Under the pieces are notes generated by a model. The model was not told the DNA's origin. It saw nothing but the letters and a program-made list of their open reading frames with translations, and ran no database searches. A stretch of DNA of 64,000 bases from CAIZGX01 sp044239865. GTDB taxonomy: Bacteria > Bacteroidota > Bacteroidia > Flavobacteriales_D > Sanyastnellaceae. The stretch spans positions 124,001-188,000 of the forward strand of contig JBIIAO010000001.1 of NCBI GenBank assembly GCA_044239865.1, in the 5' to 3' direction. Position 1 is the stretch's first letter. Each line of letters begins with the position of its first letter. Shown piece after piece: positions 7,994 to 18,200 of this stretch. The translations under genes and the position numbers were made by a program.

Positions 7994-8748
7994 GCTGTTA
8001 AAGAAGCAAGAGCAATCCCGGCCGCAACTGAAACATTCAAAGAGCTGGTTTGACCTTTCATTGGAATGGTAACCAATTGATGTGCGCGTTTCATGAGTTG
8101 CGGATTAATTCCATCCTCTTCAGACCCCATGATTATACACAAGCCTAAATTTTGATCACGCGTTTTTTGAAATTCTTGAAGGCTAACAGTTGCCTTTTCA
8201 GATAGAATAACGGAACCAATTCCAGAGGCGTGCAGATAGTCCAATGCGTCGAGAAGGTTTTTCACTTTGCAAATATTCAAATGCATGAGCGCGCCAGCCG
8301 AGGCTTTTAGAGCATCTTCATTTATTTGAGCTGCACCGACTTCAGGAACAATAATTCCTTTCACTCCGAAACATTCTGCCGAACGACAAATAGCTCCAAA
8401 ATTCCGAACGTCGGTTACTCGGTCTAGAATAAGAAACAAAGGTGGCTCGCCACTTTCAATTGCATTTATCACCACATTCTCATAATCTGCAAAGGCAATA
8501 GGAGCCATGAAGGCAAGAACGCCTTGGTGATTCGAGCGGGTTATTTTATTGAGTTTTATTTCAGGAACAAGAACGAATGGGATTTTTTCTTTTTTCAAAC
8601 GGTCTTTCAACTGACGCAATTTGTCGCTTCGCAATTCTTTATTGAAAAGAACTTTATCAATGTTTTTCCCTGCATCAAGAGCCTCTTCCAATGGATGAAT
8701 GCCAATGATTAAATTCGATTTCGTTGATGATGATGTAGTAGGTCTCAC
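7990..8748 (-). CDS. rlmB: SpoU-family 23S rRNA Gm methyltransferase
   Basis: About 252 residues. An N-terminal substrate-binding domain (from NLIIGIHPLEEAL) precedes the SPOUT trefoil-knot domain with its three motifs: VTDVRNFGAICRSAECFG, the IMGSEEDGI loop, and IPMKGQTSSLNVSVAAGIAL. This is the TrmH/RlmB group, which methylates the 2'-O of guanosine 2251 of 23S rRNA. Another SpoU target cannot be excluded. Two GTG starts are possible: 8781, which overlaps the gene before it, or 8748, which gives a normal N-terminus. It is the last gene of the rmuC operon. Confidence 0.88.
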   Translation of the reverse strand: MRPTTSSSTKSNLIIGIHPLEEALDAGKNIDKVLFNKELRSDKLRQLKDRLKKEKIPFVLVPEIKLNKITRSNHQGVLAFMAPIAFADYENVVINAIESGEPPLFLILDRVTDVRNFGAICRSAECFGVKGIIVPEVGAAQINEDALKASAGALMHLNICKVKNLLDALDYLHASGIGSVILSEKATVSLQEFQKTRDQNLGLCIIMGSEEDGINPQLMKRAHQLVTIPMKGQTSSLNVSVAAGIALASLTA

Positions 8749-8764
8749 GGAGCAAAAGTAAGTC

Positions 8765-10009
8765 TTATTCGCGGAAAACACGACCCTGACGCCAAGTGTT
8801 TACAGCTTGTTCCCAGCTTGTGCGGTATAGACCGTCACGCTGAAGCACGAGTACATTGTCGGAAAGATTGTCTCTTTGATATCGAAATAGGAATGAGAAT
8901 GACCCCGGAATTGTTTCGTCGCCGTAGATCCAACGCTCGCTGTAGCCCACGTTTTCAACACGTGTTGGTTTTCCGTAAATTATGTAAATCATACCGCGAT
9001 CTGTTCGCCATCCCGGAACAGTTGTCGAAAAATAAGTGTTGCATGTATTCACTCTTCGAAAGAAAATAGAAATAAGCTCTTTCGCTTTTTCCTCTGATCC
9101 TCCGCAATCTTTCCAAAAGTTGCAAAAGCTAGCGTAGGGATCACGTACGTTGTAGATGTATTCAAATTCCGATTTCGAGGTAATGTATCGTAAAGGCGCA
9201 ATAAGATCTTTCAACGCCGTAGTCGACGGGAATTCCCCATTTGAATACAAGAAAAGCTGCGAAGAGTTTTTAGTGCGAAAGAGATACGATTTATTTTCAG
9301 CAATGAAGTTGTAACGGGTTCCATCGAAACTCAAATTTGTTAAACTGAATGACGTTGAATCGGGAATAACGGGTGAGTTGTTGGAGAAGGCGGGGGGAGG
9401 AAGATTTGGAATTTCAGTAAGCGCGAAAATCTCTACGGGAGGATATTCTGAATGCGCAAATCTTGGAAAATCGAGGTGAATCGTATCTCCGGTCTTGAAA
9501 TACTGATCGTAAATAGGAACTTCGGTTGAATTAGCTGTAATACGAATGTCGTACGTACTTGGCTGTTCATTTTTCAAGAAAATAAATTTCTTTTCATGTT
9601 GTGCTCTTCGGTTCAAATCTTTAAGTGTAACAGTTACCTCGGAATTTCCGAATGAAATAGGCAGAGGAATTTCTTCACGCCAAACACCGGATTCTTGCAT
9701 TTGAGGCGGAGTGAATTTGTATCGAAGGGTATCGGCTTTAGCTTCTTTTTTCTTGATTGAAATGACCACCTCAATTTGAGCAGAGAAATTCTCGTGCGTA
9801 GATTTGCGAGAATAAAGCAGTTGGTCAGCGTCGAATTCTAGAAGCAATGATGAGGTGTCGTTGCTGCTGTGAATGAGATTTGCCAGTGGCTTGAAGTAAA
9901 ATTCGTTTGTGCCGAATTGTTTCTCGCGAAGTTTTTTAGGCGCGGAACATGAAAAGAAAAGAACAACAATGAAAAAAAGGATTAATCGATAGAAATTAGA
10001 TTGGCTCAT
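8765..10009 (-). CDS. GWxTD domain lipoprotein
   Basis: The start at 10009 is preferred over 10036 because it gives a compact signal peptide of about 20 residues ending in the lipobox FFSC. It overlaps the rmuC stop by 14 bases. The protein (414 residues) has an all-beta N-terminal half. The C-terminal GWxTD domain holds PGWRTDRGMIYIIYGKP, RWIYGDE and SWEQAVNTWRQG. This family is common in Bacteroidetes and Acidobacteria and has no settled function. It sits second in the operon rmuC / GWxTD / rlmB. Confidence 0.88.
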   Translation of the reverse strand: MSQSNFYRLILFFIVVLFFSCSAPKKLREKQFGTNEFYFKPLANLIHSSNDTSSLLLEFDADQLLYSRKSTHENFSAQIEVVISIKKKEAKADTLRYKFTPPQMQESGVWREEIPLPISFGNSEVTVTLKDLNRRAQHEKKFIFLKNEQPSTYDIRITANSTEVPIYDQYFKTGDTIHLDFPRFAHSEYPPVEIFALTEIPNLPPPAFSNNSPVIPDSTSFSLTNLSFDGTRYNFIAENKSYLFRTKNSSQLFLYSNGEFPSTTALKDLIAPLRYITSKSEFEYIYNVRDPYASFCNFWKDCGGSEEKAKELISIFFRRVNTCNTYFSTTVPGWRTDRGMIYIIYGKPTRVENVGYSERWIYGDETIPGSFSFLFRYQRDNLSDNVLVLQRDGLYRTSWEQAVNTWRQGRVFRE

Positions 10010-11297
10010 CGGTTGATTCTTCTTCTTCATTATCAATCGAAGGTAAGCGTTTTTCGAAATTGCTCCCTGTTTTAGCTCCCATTATTTTCATTTTTTTAGC
10101 CTTTCCGAGTAGATTGCCGCTACCTGTTTTAAGCTGGCCCATTGCCTTGCTCAAAGTCTTCTGCGCCGTTGCTAAATTGCTTTCAAGTGCTTCGAGAGAA
10201 CCAACGAATCCTTCTAATTTGTCTATAAATGTTCCCGCTTCTTTCGCAATGCTTTCCGCGTTTTTTGATCGTTTCTCTTGTGCCCAGATGCTGGCCACTG
10301 TTCTTAAAGTAGCAAGCAATGTGGTTGGAGAAACTAAAATAATATTTCGCTCCCAGGCAAATGAAAATAGATTGCTGTCTTCGTTGAATGCTGCAATGAG
10401 CGCGGGCTCTATTGGCATGAATAACAACACGAATTCGGGTGTCGTTAGTTTGTCGGCCGATTCGTATTTCTTTTCACTCAAAAGTTTTATGTGTGAACGG
10501 ACACTCTCTAAATGGGCACGCATAGCTGTAGCTTTCTCTTTATCGTCTTGTGTGTTTACGTATGTGTTGTATGCAGTTAAAGAAACTTTAGAGTCAATAA
10601 TTATATGTTTGTTCTCAGGAAGATTAACAATTACATCGGGACGAATTGTTTTTTCGTCATCGTTCACATCGGAATGTTGAACTACAAATTCTTTTCCCTT
10701 CTCTAAGCCGCTTTTTTCTAATACTGATTCCAGAATCATTTCCCCCCAATTCCCTTGGGTCTTGTTATCTCCTTTAAGCGCGCGTGTTAGACTTTCGGCG
10801 TTAGCGCCTATGTTAGAACTTGCTTCGCGTAAATTCTTAATCTCGTTTTCCAATCGAGCGGAACGATCCACGTTTTCAAGTTCTGTTTTTTCAAGTTTCG
10901 ATTTGAATTCATTGATGGTTGTGCGAAGGGGTGTGAGCGTTACTGATAAATGAGATTCGTTCGCTTCGTTTAGTTTCTTTACTCGTTCTTCGAAAATATC
11001 GTTACTCAAATTTTTGAATTCAACTTTAAGATTTGCCTTTAAATCTTCCATCAAGAGTTTTTCAGATTCAAGCGTCTTATACGTCGCCTCTAATGCTGCT
11101 TTGGTAGTGGCTTTTTCATCAATGAGCGATTCCACGCGAACGCGCATGGCGGCGGTTTCCGCTTTTGCATTTTCAAGTTCGGTCTTATAAAACGAAACGT
11201 CGGTTTGGTCAGAAGCGGTTTTTCTGTTCAAGATAAAAACAAAAGCAACAAGAGCTCCGCCTGAAATCGCCCCGATAAAAAGTGAAAGTATATCCAT
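9996..11297 (-). CDS. rmuC: RmuC-family protein
   Basis: 433 residues. One N-terminal membrane helix (about 3-24) anchors the protein. A long charged coiled coil (about 30-165) precedes the RmuC domain, which shows GNWGEMILESVLE and a nuclease-like core RPDVIVNLP...IIIDSKVSL, where D-S-K fits a PD-(D/E)XK fold. RmuC limits DNA inversions in E. coli and has been linked to phage restriction. A TAATTTTG box ends four bases before the ATG, with a TTG 20 bases further up, so the transcript may be leaderless. Confidence 0.92.
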   Translation of the reverse strand: MDILSLFIGAISGGALVAFVFILNRKTASDQTDVSFYKTELENAKAETAAMRVRVESLIDEKATTKAALEATYKTLESEKLLMEDLKANLKVEFKNLSNDIFEERVKKLNEANESHLSVTLTPLRTTINEFKSKLEKTELENVDRSARLENEIKNLREASSNIGANAESLTRALKGDNKTQGNWGEMILESVLEKSGLEKGKEFVVQHSDVNDDEKTIRPDVIVNLPENKHIIIDSKVSLTAYNTYVNTQDDKEKATAMRAHLESVRSHIKLLSEKKYESADKLTTPEFVLLFMPIEPALIAAFNEDSNLFSFAWERNIILVSPTTLLATLRTVASIWAQEKRSKNAESIAKEAGTFIDKLEGFVGSLEALESNLATAQKTLSKAMGQLKTGSGNLLGKAKKMKIMGAKTGSNFEKRLPSIDNEEEESTDEPI

Positions 11298-11301
11298 GCT
11301 T

Positions 11302-11309
11302 CAAAATTA
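11302..11309 (-). promoter_or_regulatory. rmuC -7 box TAATTTTG, 4 bases from ATG
   Basis: A perfect TAnnTTTG on the minus strand. TTG at 11330-11332 lies 20 bases upstream and fits the -33 element. The box ends four bases before the rmuC ATG. Confidence 0.6.
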
Positions 11310-11350
11310 CCTTCAGGAGTAGGGCATTTCAATATTGTGGAAAAGTATTT

Positions 11351-12748
11351 TTAGAAACGTGAAGAGAACGTAATTCCAACACGACCATTTTTTAGCTGAA
11401 GTCCATTGTTTTCGATGTTCCCAATACCGTAGGTTATAGAGAGGGAGCCGTTTTCTTGTTGAAAGCGAAATCCCAGTCCGGCATCATAATATATTTTCGA
11501 AATAGGTTCTTGAATCTTGGCGAAATCAGCAAATAGAAACGATTGTATTTCGGAGCCAAGGTTAACTCCGAAATCACAATTTAGCATAGCGTATTGCGAA
11601 GCGTATATGCTCTCTTCAATAAAAGCACGGAGGTTTTTGGTTCCCCCAAGTCTTGAAATTTCATTGTTAAAAAGAGAGTCGCTGAAAAGCCCATTCACTT
11701 CGAGGTTTATGTTGCTAAAAAGAAGTTCGGTTAAATTGAATTTGGACCATGCTTTGCCTCGAAGAGCGTATAGCTTTTTTGTTGAAGCACTCGTTTCATA
11801 TTGAATGGTCCGAGTCCCAGCGAGCCCTTCAATTAAAAAATTAATGCTGTTGTTTGAATTGTTGTTTTTGGAATATCGAAGCGAATAAGTTTTGTTTTGT
11901 GTATTTCCGAAAAGCGAGGAAGATTGAAAATGTGTGTTTGAAGATTTTCCTACAGCGGCTGAGAAGCCATTGAGATCGTTTGTTTTAGTTAGAAGTCTTA
12001 AGTAGAGGTCGGTTGAAGAAAAAGTCGAATCACGTAGGAAAGACGCGAATTCAAATTGAAACCCAACAGGCAGCCCAGCGGTAAATGGACTGCCTAATTT
12101 AAAAGCTAGGCTTTGACTTTTAGGTTGCGGTCGTTTCCAATGAAACTCAATAGTCTCAGCTTGTTTGAGCGCGTTCGATAATTCGAGGTCGATATTACCT
12201 GTTAAAATTGATTGACTAGAATTTGGCTTAGGCTGAAGGGCAATAAGTGCTGAAATGACATTGTTTTTTTTGCGGTCGGCTTTGATGGTTATGCTGAATG
12301 TCTCGCTGTGCATTCGAATAGAAACTTGTGCATTCGGTTTCAAAAAAGAAATTTGACTTAAAGCATCTCCTATGCTTTGAACTTTATCAGTGCTGTATGG
12401 TTGACCAGGTTCATAATTCAAACATCGTTGCAGGGTTCTCTTATTGAATAGGATGTTAGGGGTAATTATTGTATCAAGCAAGATTCGTTTGCCGGGGGAA
12501 ATGTTCCAGGTGAATTCAGAACTTTTCCCATCAAACATCAAGGTGTCTAGCTCCAATTGAGCATAGGGGTATCCTTTGTTATTCAACCAATGCAATAACT
12601 CATTTGGATTTTTGTTCTTTGGAAGAGGAAGATTAAAGCCGAAATATTTGTGACTATGTCTTGACGGTTGAGCGTGTGAAGAGAAAGACCCAAAAGCAAA
12701 AAGCAATAAAGTACATCTTACAATGATATGTTGATAACTGCTTTTCAA
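11351..12748 (-). CDS. Omp85/BamA-like outer-membrane protein with a POTRA-like region
   Basis: 465 residues. The only usable start is TTG at 12748: a stop lies 15 bases upstream in frame and the signal peptide (ending SSHAQ) begins right there. Residues about 45-160 look like POTRA material (a helix NPNELLHWLNNKGYPYA, then strands with SPGKRILLDTI and NYEPGQPYSTDKV). The rest is a beta-barrel ending RVGITFSSRF, with the terminal Phe expected of Omp85 proteins. It is shorter than BamA (about 800) and closer to TamA/ShlB-like or surface-antigen members. The substrate is unknown. Confidence 0.8.
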   Translation of the reverse strand: MKSSYQHIIVRCTLLLFAFGSFSSHAQPSRHSHKYFGFNLPLPKNKNPNELLHWLNNKGYPYAQLELDTLMFDGKSSEFTWNISPGKRILLDTIITPNILFNKRTLQRCLNYEPGQPYSTDKVQSIGDALSQISFLKPNAQVSIRMHSETFSITIKADRKKNNVISALIALQPKPNSSQSILTGNIDLELSNALKQAETIEFHWKRPQPKSQSLAFKLGSPFTAGLPVGFQFEFASFLRDSTFSSTDLYLRLLTKTNDLNGFSAAVGKSSNTHFQSSSLFGNTQNKTYSLRYSKNNNSNNSINFLIEGLAGTRTIQYETSASTKKLYALRGKAWSKFNLTELLFSNINLEVNGLFSDSLFNNEISRLGGTKNLRAFIEESIYASQYAMLNCDFGVNLGSEIQSFLFADFAKIQEPISKIYYDAGLGFRFQQENGSLSITYGIGNIENNGLQLKNGRVGITFSSRF

Positions 12749-12777
12749 ATATGGGCTTGATTAACTGTAGTTTGAAG

Positions 12778-12785
12778 TAATTTTG
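12778..12785 (+). promoter_or_regulatory. -7 box TAATTTTG with -33 TTG
   Basis: A perfect TAnnTTTG. TTG at 12757-12759 is 18 bases upstream. It would drive the small lipoprotein gene at 12803 with a 17-base leader. Confidence 0.6.
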
Positions 12786-12802
12786 TAATTCAATTTAATA
12801 AC

Positions 12803-12925
12803 ATGAAAAAATCTGCAAAAGTTTTGTTTTTTGTTTTACTTGGTTTAGGAGTTTTTAGTATTCAATCGTGCAAGAGAAAGCACGAGAAGTGCGCTGCCTA
12901 CGATCAAGTGAGTCCGCAGAAGTAA
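12803..12925 (+). CDS. Small lipoprotein, 40 residues
   Basis: An ATG at 12803 opens a 40-codon frame ending in TAA at 12923-12925. It has a full lipoprotein signal peptide: two Lys, a hydrophobic core, then SIQSC with Cys23. A mature peptide of 18 residues with one more Cys (C30) remains. The promoter box just upstream with its -33 partner supports real expression. Function unknown. Such tiny lipoproteins are easily missed by gene callers. Its stop lies three bases from the convergent OsmC gene. Confidence 0.7.
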   Translation: MKKSAKVLFFVLLGLGVFSIQSCKRKHEKCAAYDQVSPQK

Positions 12926-12928
12926 TAT

Positions 12929-13336
12929 TCAGTTAAACTCGAATGTTACGGTTTGTAGCACTTCGTTACTGAGGCTGCGACTGACTGGGCATGCGTGTGC
13001 GTATCTCTGTATTTTTTCTTTCATACTTGCGTCGTAATCTAAATTTGGGAAGATGAAATGAATTTTTATTTCCCCAATACGACGAGGAGTTAGATTCATT
13101 GTTTTTTCAATAGTTGCAGTAACCCCCTCAAACTTCCAGTTTCTTTCTTCAGCCGCTATTGCCATTGTTGTAAGAATGCATGTGGCAAGCGAAGTGCAAA
13201 AAAGGTCTGTTGGTGAAAATCGTTCCCCTTTTCCTTTGTTGTCTAGCGGTGCGTCTGTATCAAGAATCGTTTTACTTTGATCGTGGATAGCTTCACATCT
13301 TAGGTTGCCGGAATATTTTAAAGACATTTTGGTCAT
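12929..13336 (-). CDS. OsmC-family peroxiredoxin-like protein
   Basis: 135 residues from the Met at 13336. A second Met follows at 13327. The longer frame from 13363 is rejected because the promoter box lies inside it. OsmC/Ohr proteins reduce organic hydroperoxides with two Cys: here one Cys lies in FSPTDLFCTSLATC and another in HACPVSRSL, placed as in the OsmC/YhfA group. A further Cys in LATC is nearby. Cytoplasmic. Single gene. Confidence 0.9.
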   Translation of the reverse strand: MTKMSLKYSGNLRCEAIHDQSKTILDTDAPLDNKGKGERFSPTDLFCTSLATCILTTMAIAAEERNWKFEGVTATIEKTMNLTPRRIGEIKIHFIFPNLDYDASMKEKIQRYAHACPVSRSLSNEVLQTVTFEFN

Positions 13337-13351
13337 AGTCGTTTTTTTTTT

Positions 13352-13359
13352 CAAAACTA
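13352..13359 (-). promoter_or_regulatory. OsmC gene -7 box TAGTTTTG
   Basis: A perfect TAnnTTTG on the minus strand, 15 bases before the ATG at 13336. It decides against the upstream start at 13363. Confidence 0.5.
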
Positions 13360-13415
13360 ACATAGAAGCACTGAAATTAGTTTTTTTTAGCAGGATATGT
13401 TCAACTCTCGTGCAC

Positions 13416-13423
13416 TAACTTTG
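13416..13423 (+). promoter_or_regulatory. -7 box TAACTTTG, 4 bases from ATG
   Basis: A perfect TAnnTTTG ending four bases before the start at 13428. No clear -33 TTG was found. Transcription would begin at or next to the ATG. Confidence 0.5.
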
Positions 13424-13427
13424 TGGT

Positions 13428-14201
13428 ATGGCTCGCTACTTTTATCTGCTTATTATACCGTTGCTTTTTTTTGTTTCAATAGCGACTGCGCAGATTGAGA
13501 CTAAGGAACAAGGGGCGGGCCGCTACACGCGTCAAGTTTATGGAGGGCTTGTTATTCGAACCAACGGTTGGGGCGGCACATATGTTAAGGGCAAGAACAA
13601 AGGAGCTTTTATCGTTCGTCAGGTTTCTTACGACTTTAATTTCGTTAAACACGAGAAAGAACAGAAGTCTTATTTTCAAGACCCGAGCGCTCGTCCATTC
13701 GTTTTCGGGAAAAAAAACGCTGTTTACAATTTTAAATTGAACTACGGCTACAAAAAAGAAATTGCCGACAAGCAGCGTAAATCAGGCGTTCAAGTGTCTT
13801 ACGCTTGGGGTGTGGGGCCTTCTGTTTCCTTGCTTAGACCAATTTATTTGGAAGTCCTGATTATTGATCCGAACTTGAATGGATATAGTTTATCAACGGA
13901 AAAATATGATCCGAACAAACATTTTGTAGATAACATATATGGCCGAGCAAGCAATTTCTTAGGGTTTAGCGAACTCTCTATTGTGCCGGGGTTTTCGGCC
14001 AAAGCATCCATGCTTTTTGAGTATAGTAATTACCGAGACGGTATTAAAGGATTCGAGGTGGGCATTTCTGGAGAGGCCTATCCAAAACGAGTAGAAATTA
14101 TGTCGAACCAAGTCCTTTCTTCATACCCCGATGGCGCGAAGAATCATTGGTTGTTTGTTTCCGGTTACGTCCATTTTTATTTTGGCCGGAAGTATAATTA
14201 G
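13428..14201 (+). CDS. Exported protein, probably outer-membrane barrel
   Basis: 257 residues with a clear signal peptide cut after SIATA. The mature part is rich in aromatic residues alternating with polar ones and ends in HFYFGRKYN, consistent with a small beta-barrel. Several short strands repeat the pattern G-x-x-V/I-x-x. I do not recognise a named family. It lies 30 bases before lipA on the same strand, so they may be co-transcribed, but no functional link to lipoylation is visible. Confidence 0.7.
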   Translation: MARYFYLLIIPLLFFVSIATAQIETKEQGAGRYTRQVYGGLVIRTNGWGGTYVKGKNKGAFIVRQVSYDFNFVKHEKEQKSYFQDPSARPFVFGKKNAVYNFKLNYGYKKEIADKQRKSGVQVSYAWGVGPSVSLLRPIYLEVLIIDPNLNGYSLSTEKYDPNKHFVDNIYGRASNFLGFSELSIVPGFSAKASMLFEYSNYRDGIKGFEVGISGEAYPKRVEIMSNQVLSSYPDGAKNHWLFVSGYVHFYFGRKYN

Positions 14202-14231
14202 CATTATTCATTAGAAGAGAGAAGTTGAAAT

Positions 14232-15089
14232 ATGGAACAAGAAGAGCAGAGAATTCCGAAGCCAAAGTGGCTTAAAGTGAAACTTCCAACCGGAGAGAAT
14301 TATCGGAAAGTTAGGTCGTTGGTAGATGAGCATAAGCTTCACACCATTTGTGAGAGCGGTAATTGTCCGAATATGGGCGAGTGTTGGGGTGAGGGAACTG
14401 CGACATTTATGATTTTGGGAAATATTTGTACCCGTTCTTGCGGATTTTGCGCGGTGTCTACCGGAAAGCCTTTGCAGGCCGATCCGTTTGAACCAGCTCG
14501 TGTTGCGAATTCGGTGAAGCTGATGGGCGTGAAGCATGCGGTTATCACTTCCGTGGATCGCGACGACCTTGCCGATGGAGGGTCTGAGATTTGGGTTAAG
14601 ACAGTAGAATTGGTTCGCGCTAAATCGCCAGGAACGACGATGGAAACATTGATTCCTGATTTTGCTGGAAATTGGGAGAATCTGCAACGCATCATTGACG
14701 TTGCGCCTGATATCGTATCTCACAATTTGGAAACTGTGCGACGACTGACCAAACAAGTTCGCATTCAAGCAAAATATGATCGTTCCCTAGAAGTTTTGTT
14801 CAGATTGAAAAAGGGAGGAATGCGCACGAAAAGTGGAGTTATGCTCGGGTTAGGCGAAACGAGGGATGAAGTTTTAGAGACTATGGAGGATTTGAGGTCG
14901 GTTCAAGTAGATGTCTTAACTTTAGGCCAATACCTTCAGCCCACTCGCAAACACTTACCAGTTCAAGAATTCGTGACTCCAGAGCAGTTTAAGGAGTACG
15001 AAGAAATTGGATTAAAAATGGGATATCGATTCGTTGAAAGTGGTCCGCTGGTTCGCTCTTCGTATCACGCTGAAAAACACCTGTTTTAA
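14232..15089 (+). CDS. lipA: Lipoyl synthase
   Basis: 285 residues, full length. This radical-SAM enzyme inserts two sulfurs into protein-bound octanoyl groups to make lipoyl cofactor for pyruvate and 2-oxoglutarate dehydrogenases. Both iron-sulfur sites are visible: the auxiliary cluster Cys40, Cys45, Cys51 (CESGNCPNMGEC) and the radical-SAM CxxxCxxC at Cys66, Cys70, Cys73. The conserved C-terminal RSSYHAE supplies the auxiliary-cluster Ser. The Met at 14232 is followed by a charged N-terminus as in homologues. No lipB is in view. Confidence 0.98.
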   Translation: MEQEEQRIPKPKWLKVKLPTGENYRKVRSLVDEHKLHTICESGNCPNMGECWGEGTATFMILGNICTRSCGFCAVSTGKPLQADPFEPARVANSVKLMGVKHAVITSVDRDDLADGGSEIWVKTVELVRAKSPGTTMETLIPDFAGNWENLQRIIDVAPDIVSHNLETVRRLTKQVRIQAKYDRSLEVLFRLKKGGMRTKSGVMLGLGETRDEVLETMEDLRSVQVDVLTLGQYLQPTRKHLPVQEFVTPEQFKEYEEIGLKMGYRFVESGPLVRSSYHAEKHLF

Positions 15090-15203
15090 AGAATATTCGT
15101 TGGGAAGGAAAAAAAAGCGAATAAAAAGCGTTCAATCGTTTTTTGAGTAAGCATTTCTCAATTATCTTGCGCCAAAATGAACTAATAGTTTAATCTAGCA
15201 TTT

Positions 15204-18200
15204 ATGAAATTAAAAAATTTACTTTTATCCTCTGGAGTTGTTTTAGCCGCCACTGCAGCAGTCGTTATGGTGAATAACAACGGTCAGCGTGCGAGCTTTG
15301 CGCCGCGCAACGTTCAAGCTGAAGGGTATAACGAATCTGTGGATATTTTAAAGAAACTTCGTGGTAACCTTATTACAGGAAACTTTGAAGTAACTGACGT
15401 TGTTGAAATGACAGCGGCGGTGAACGATATTGATCGTTTGCAAGGCAATCGTGAATTAAATATGAGTTGGTGGGAAATGGGTCCTGATAATATTGGTGGA
15501 CGCACCCGCGCAATCTTGGCTTTAACAGACAATGTGATATTCGCAGGTTCTGTAACTGGTGGTTTGTACAAATCTACCAATGGCGGAAACAACTGGTCTC
15601 GCGTAGAATCTCTAGATACATTCGGAAAAGTAATGTCAATCAGTTCGATTGATGCTACTGAAGACGGTGCGATATACGTTGCAACAGGTAGTCAATTTGA
15701 ATCTAGTGGCGATGGTAGCGGATCGAGTGGAGCAATCGGTTGTGGAATGTATCGTTCGACTGACCAAGGAGCTTCTTGGCAGTTAGTTCCAGGAACAGAT
15801 CCAGCTGAATTTACAGCAGGTGACAATTGGGCTTACATCAATGATGTGAGTGCAGATGCTAACATTGCAGGAAGAATCTGGATTGCAGGTGCCGATGGAG
15901 TTGGATATTGGGAGCCTGGTATGACAGCTCCGAACATGAGTGTATCTGGTATTCCAAATACAGGCGGACACGATATTGAATGGTCTACAGACGGAACGGT
16001 TTGTTACGTGGGTGTATCAAACGGACGTATATACCGCTCTTTGGACGGCGGAACAAGTTTCTCGCAAGTGGGGGCCTCTTCAGGGATGAGCAACAAACAA
16101 CGCACGCGTATATCTATTTCTCGTGATGATTCAAACGTTGCTTATGTATTGTATGCTCAAGGCGGAATTATGGGTGGCGTGTATTACACAAATGATAAAG
16201 GAAATTCATGGTCAGTGAAATGGCCTACAGGTATTGATAACGTATATGAAGTGTTTGGTGAAAACGGTCAGGGCTACTACGATTTAGCATTAGCAGTTAA
16301 ACCAGGTGATCCAGGCGTATGCTGGGTTGGTGGAGTGACCTTGTGGAAAGCTGGTGCGAACACCCAACCGGAACAGATTGCAGCGAACTTCGATTTCGGT
16401 AGTTCTCAGTATTATGTGCACAGTGACATTCAAACATTTGAAATTGCTCCGAATGGAGATTGGTTTATAGGTTGCGACGGGGGAGTATTCAAGTCAATAG
16501 ATGGAGGTAACACCTTTACGGCCATTAACCGTGGTTACAACGTAACGCAGTTTTATGGAATTGCTCACGGCGGTGGATATGCAGCTATGGGTGGTGCACA
16601 AGACAATGGAACAATCTTGATTCCGGGAATGGAAAATTCCAACTTCAATACAATCTCTTGGCAGCAAGGTGTTTCAGTTGGTGGCGGCGACGGATTTGAT
16701 TGTGAAATTTCAAACGTAACTGTACCGGGTGTTAATGTTGCTTTCTCTTCTGTTTATTTTGGAGCAATCAGTCGATTCAATGCTCAAGGTTCGGGTGGAG
16801 AATTCTACGACGACGAAGTTCTTGCAGTAATTGGAGATGATGGAGAGGCAGGTTCTTTCTTCACAACAATGCGCTTGTTCGAAAACACCAACGATGAAAA
16901 CTCGCAACAATATGTGTGGTTGGTGAATAACCGTGATTTCGATTTATTTAGTTCTGTGAACGGAACAGATACGACTTGGTTAGACACGACATTGTATACG
17001 CAGAACATGACCTTGCCATTCCCATACAGATTCCCTGTTGGTGATACGCTTAATTTCTGGGAGGTGTTAGATCGTCCAGCGGTTTATTCAACCACTCCGT
17101 TAACGGCAGATCCGAACTACCCATGGTTAGAAGCACAGGCTTTGACGTCTACTGTAGATTCAACTATTTGTGACACGACTATTGTGGGTTACCAAGACGT
17201 TATAGATCAGATTACCGAGCAAACGGTAACAATTTATTGGTCAGATACCATTATCAACCCAATAACAGGAGCTCAAATTATTGTTAATGACAGTTCAATT
17301 GTTGTGGTAGGAGTGGATACAACGTTCATCAATGTTCCTATTCTAGATATTCAGTGTACAACAACTACTTGGTACTACTACGCCGCCGATCAGCTAGAAA
17401 ACGTTCGTGAAAAATGGCAGGTGCAGGACAAGTTCACTTCAATCTTTGTTACAGGATTTTACGGAACAGAAGGATTGTGGATGACTCGTCAAGCATTAAA
17501 CTTCAACACTTCTCCTGATTGGTGGAAAATAGGCAATGCACCTGGATCAGGTGTGAAAGCTTATGAATTCTCGAAAGATGGAAACACGCTTTATTATAGC
17601 AGCTGGAGTGGAACGTTGTATAGAGTAACCGGATTTAATCAAGTTTGGAGTGTAGATGATATTTCGAACCTAACAACTCAAACGTTAATCACAAATGCGG
17701 GTGGAACTATCACAAGTATTGCTTGCGATGCAAACAATACTGATCACGTCGTTATTACGGTAGGTGGTTACGGAAGTGTAGCGGGTGGAAAAGTAAGAGA
17801 GTCTTTCAACGCCACAGCGACAACACCAACCTTTACAAACATTTGGTACAACACGTCTCCTTTGAACAAGATGCCAATCTATTCCTCAATAATCGATGTG
17901 AGTGATCCTTCAGGAAACACCATCGTCCTTGGTACAGAGTATGGAGTTTGGGCTACCAATGATGGTGGAACAACATGGACGCACAGTTCTGGAGTTTCAT
18001 CTGGAATACCAGCAGAGCCAATGGCAGGTGCAAGTGTAGGTTCTTTAGCTTATGTTCCTGTATTCGACTTACGTCAGCAGCAAGTTGGACAGCGTCCATA
18101 CATGAACCCAGAAAACTACGGAGTAATCTACGCAGGTACACACGGACGTGGAATCTTCCGCAGCGATGATTTCTTCTCTGTAGATGTTGCAGAAAACAAT

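Noticed and set aside
15090..15203. Terminator after lipA
   Set aside because: Repeated GCGAATAAAAAGCG-like words and a T run are present but no stable hairpin with a tail could be drawn.
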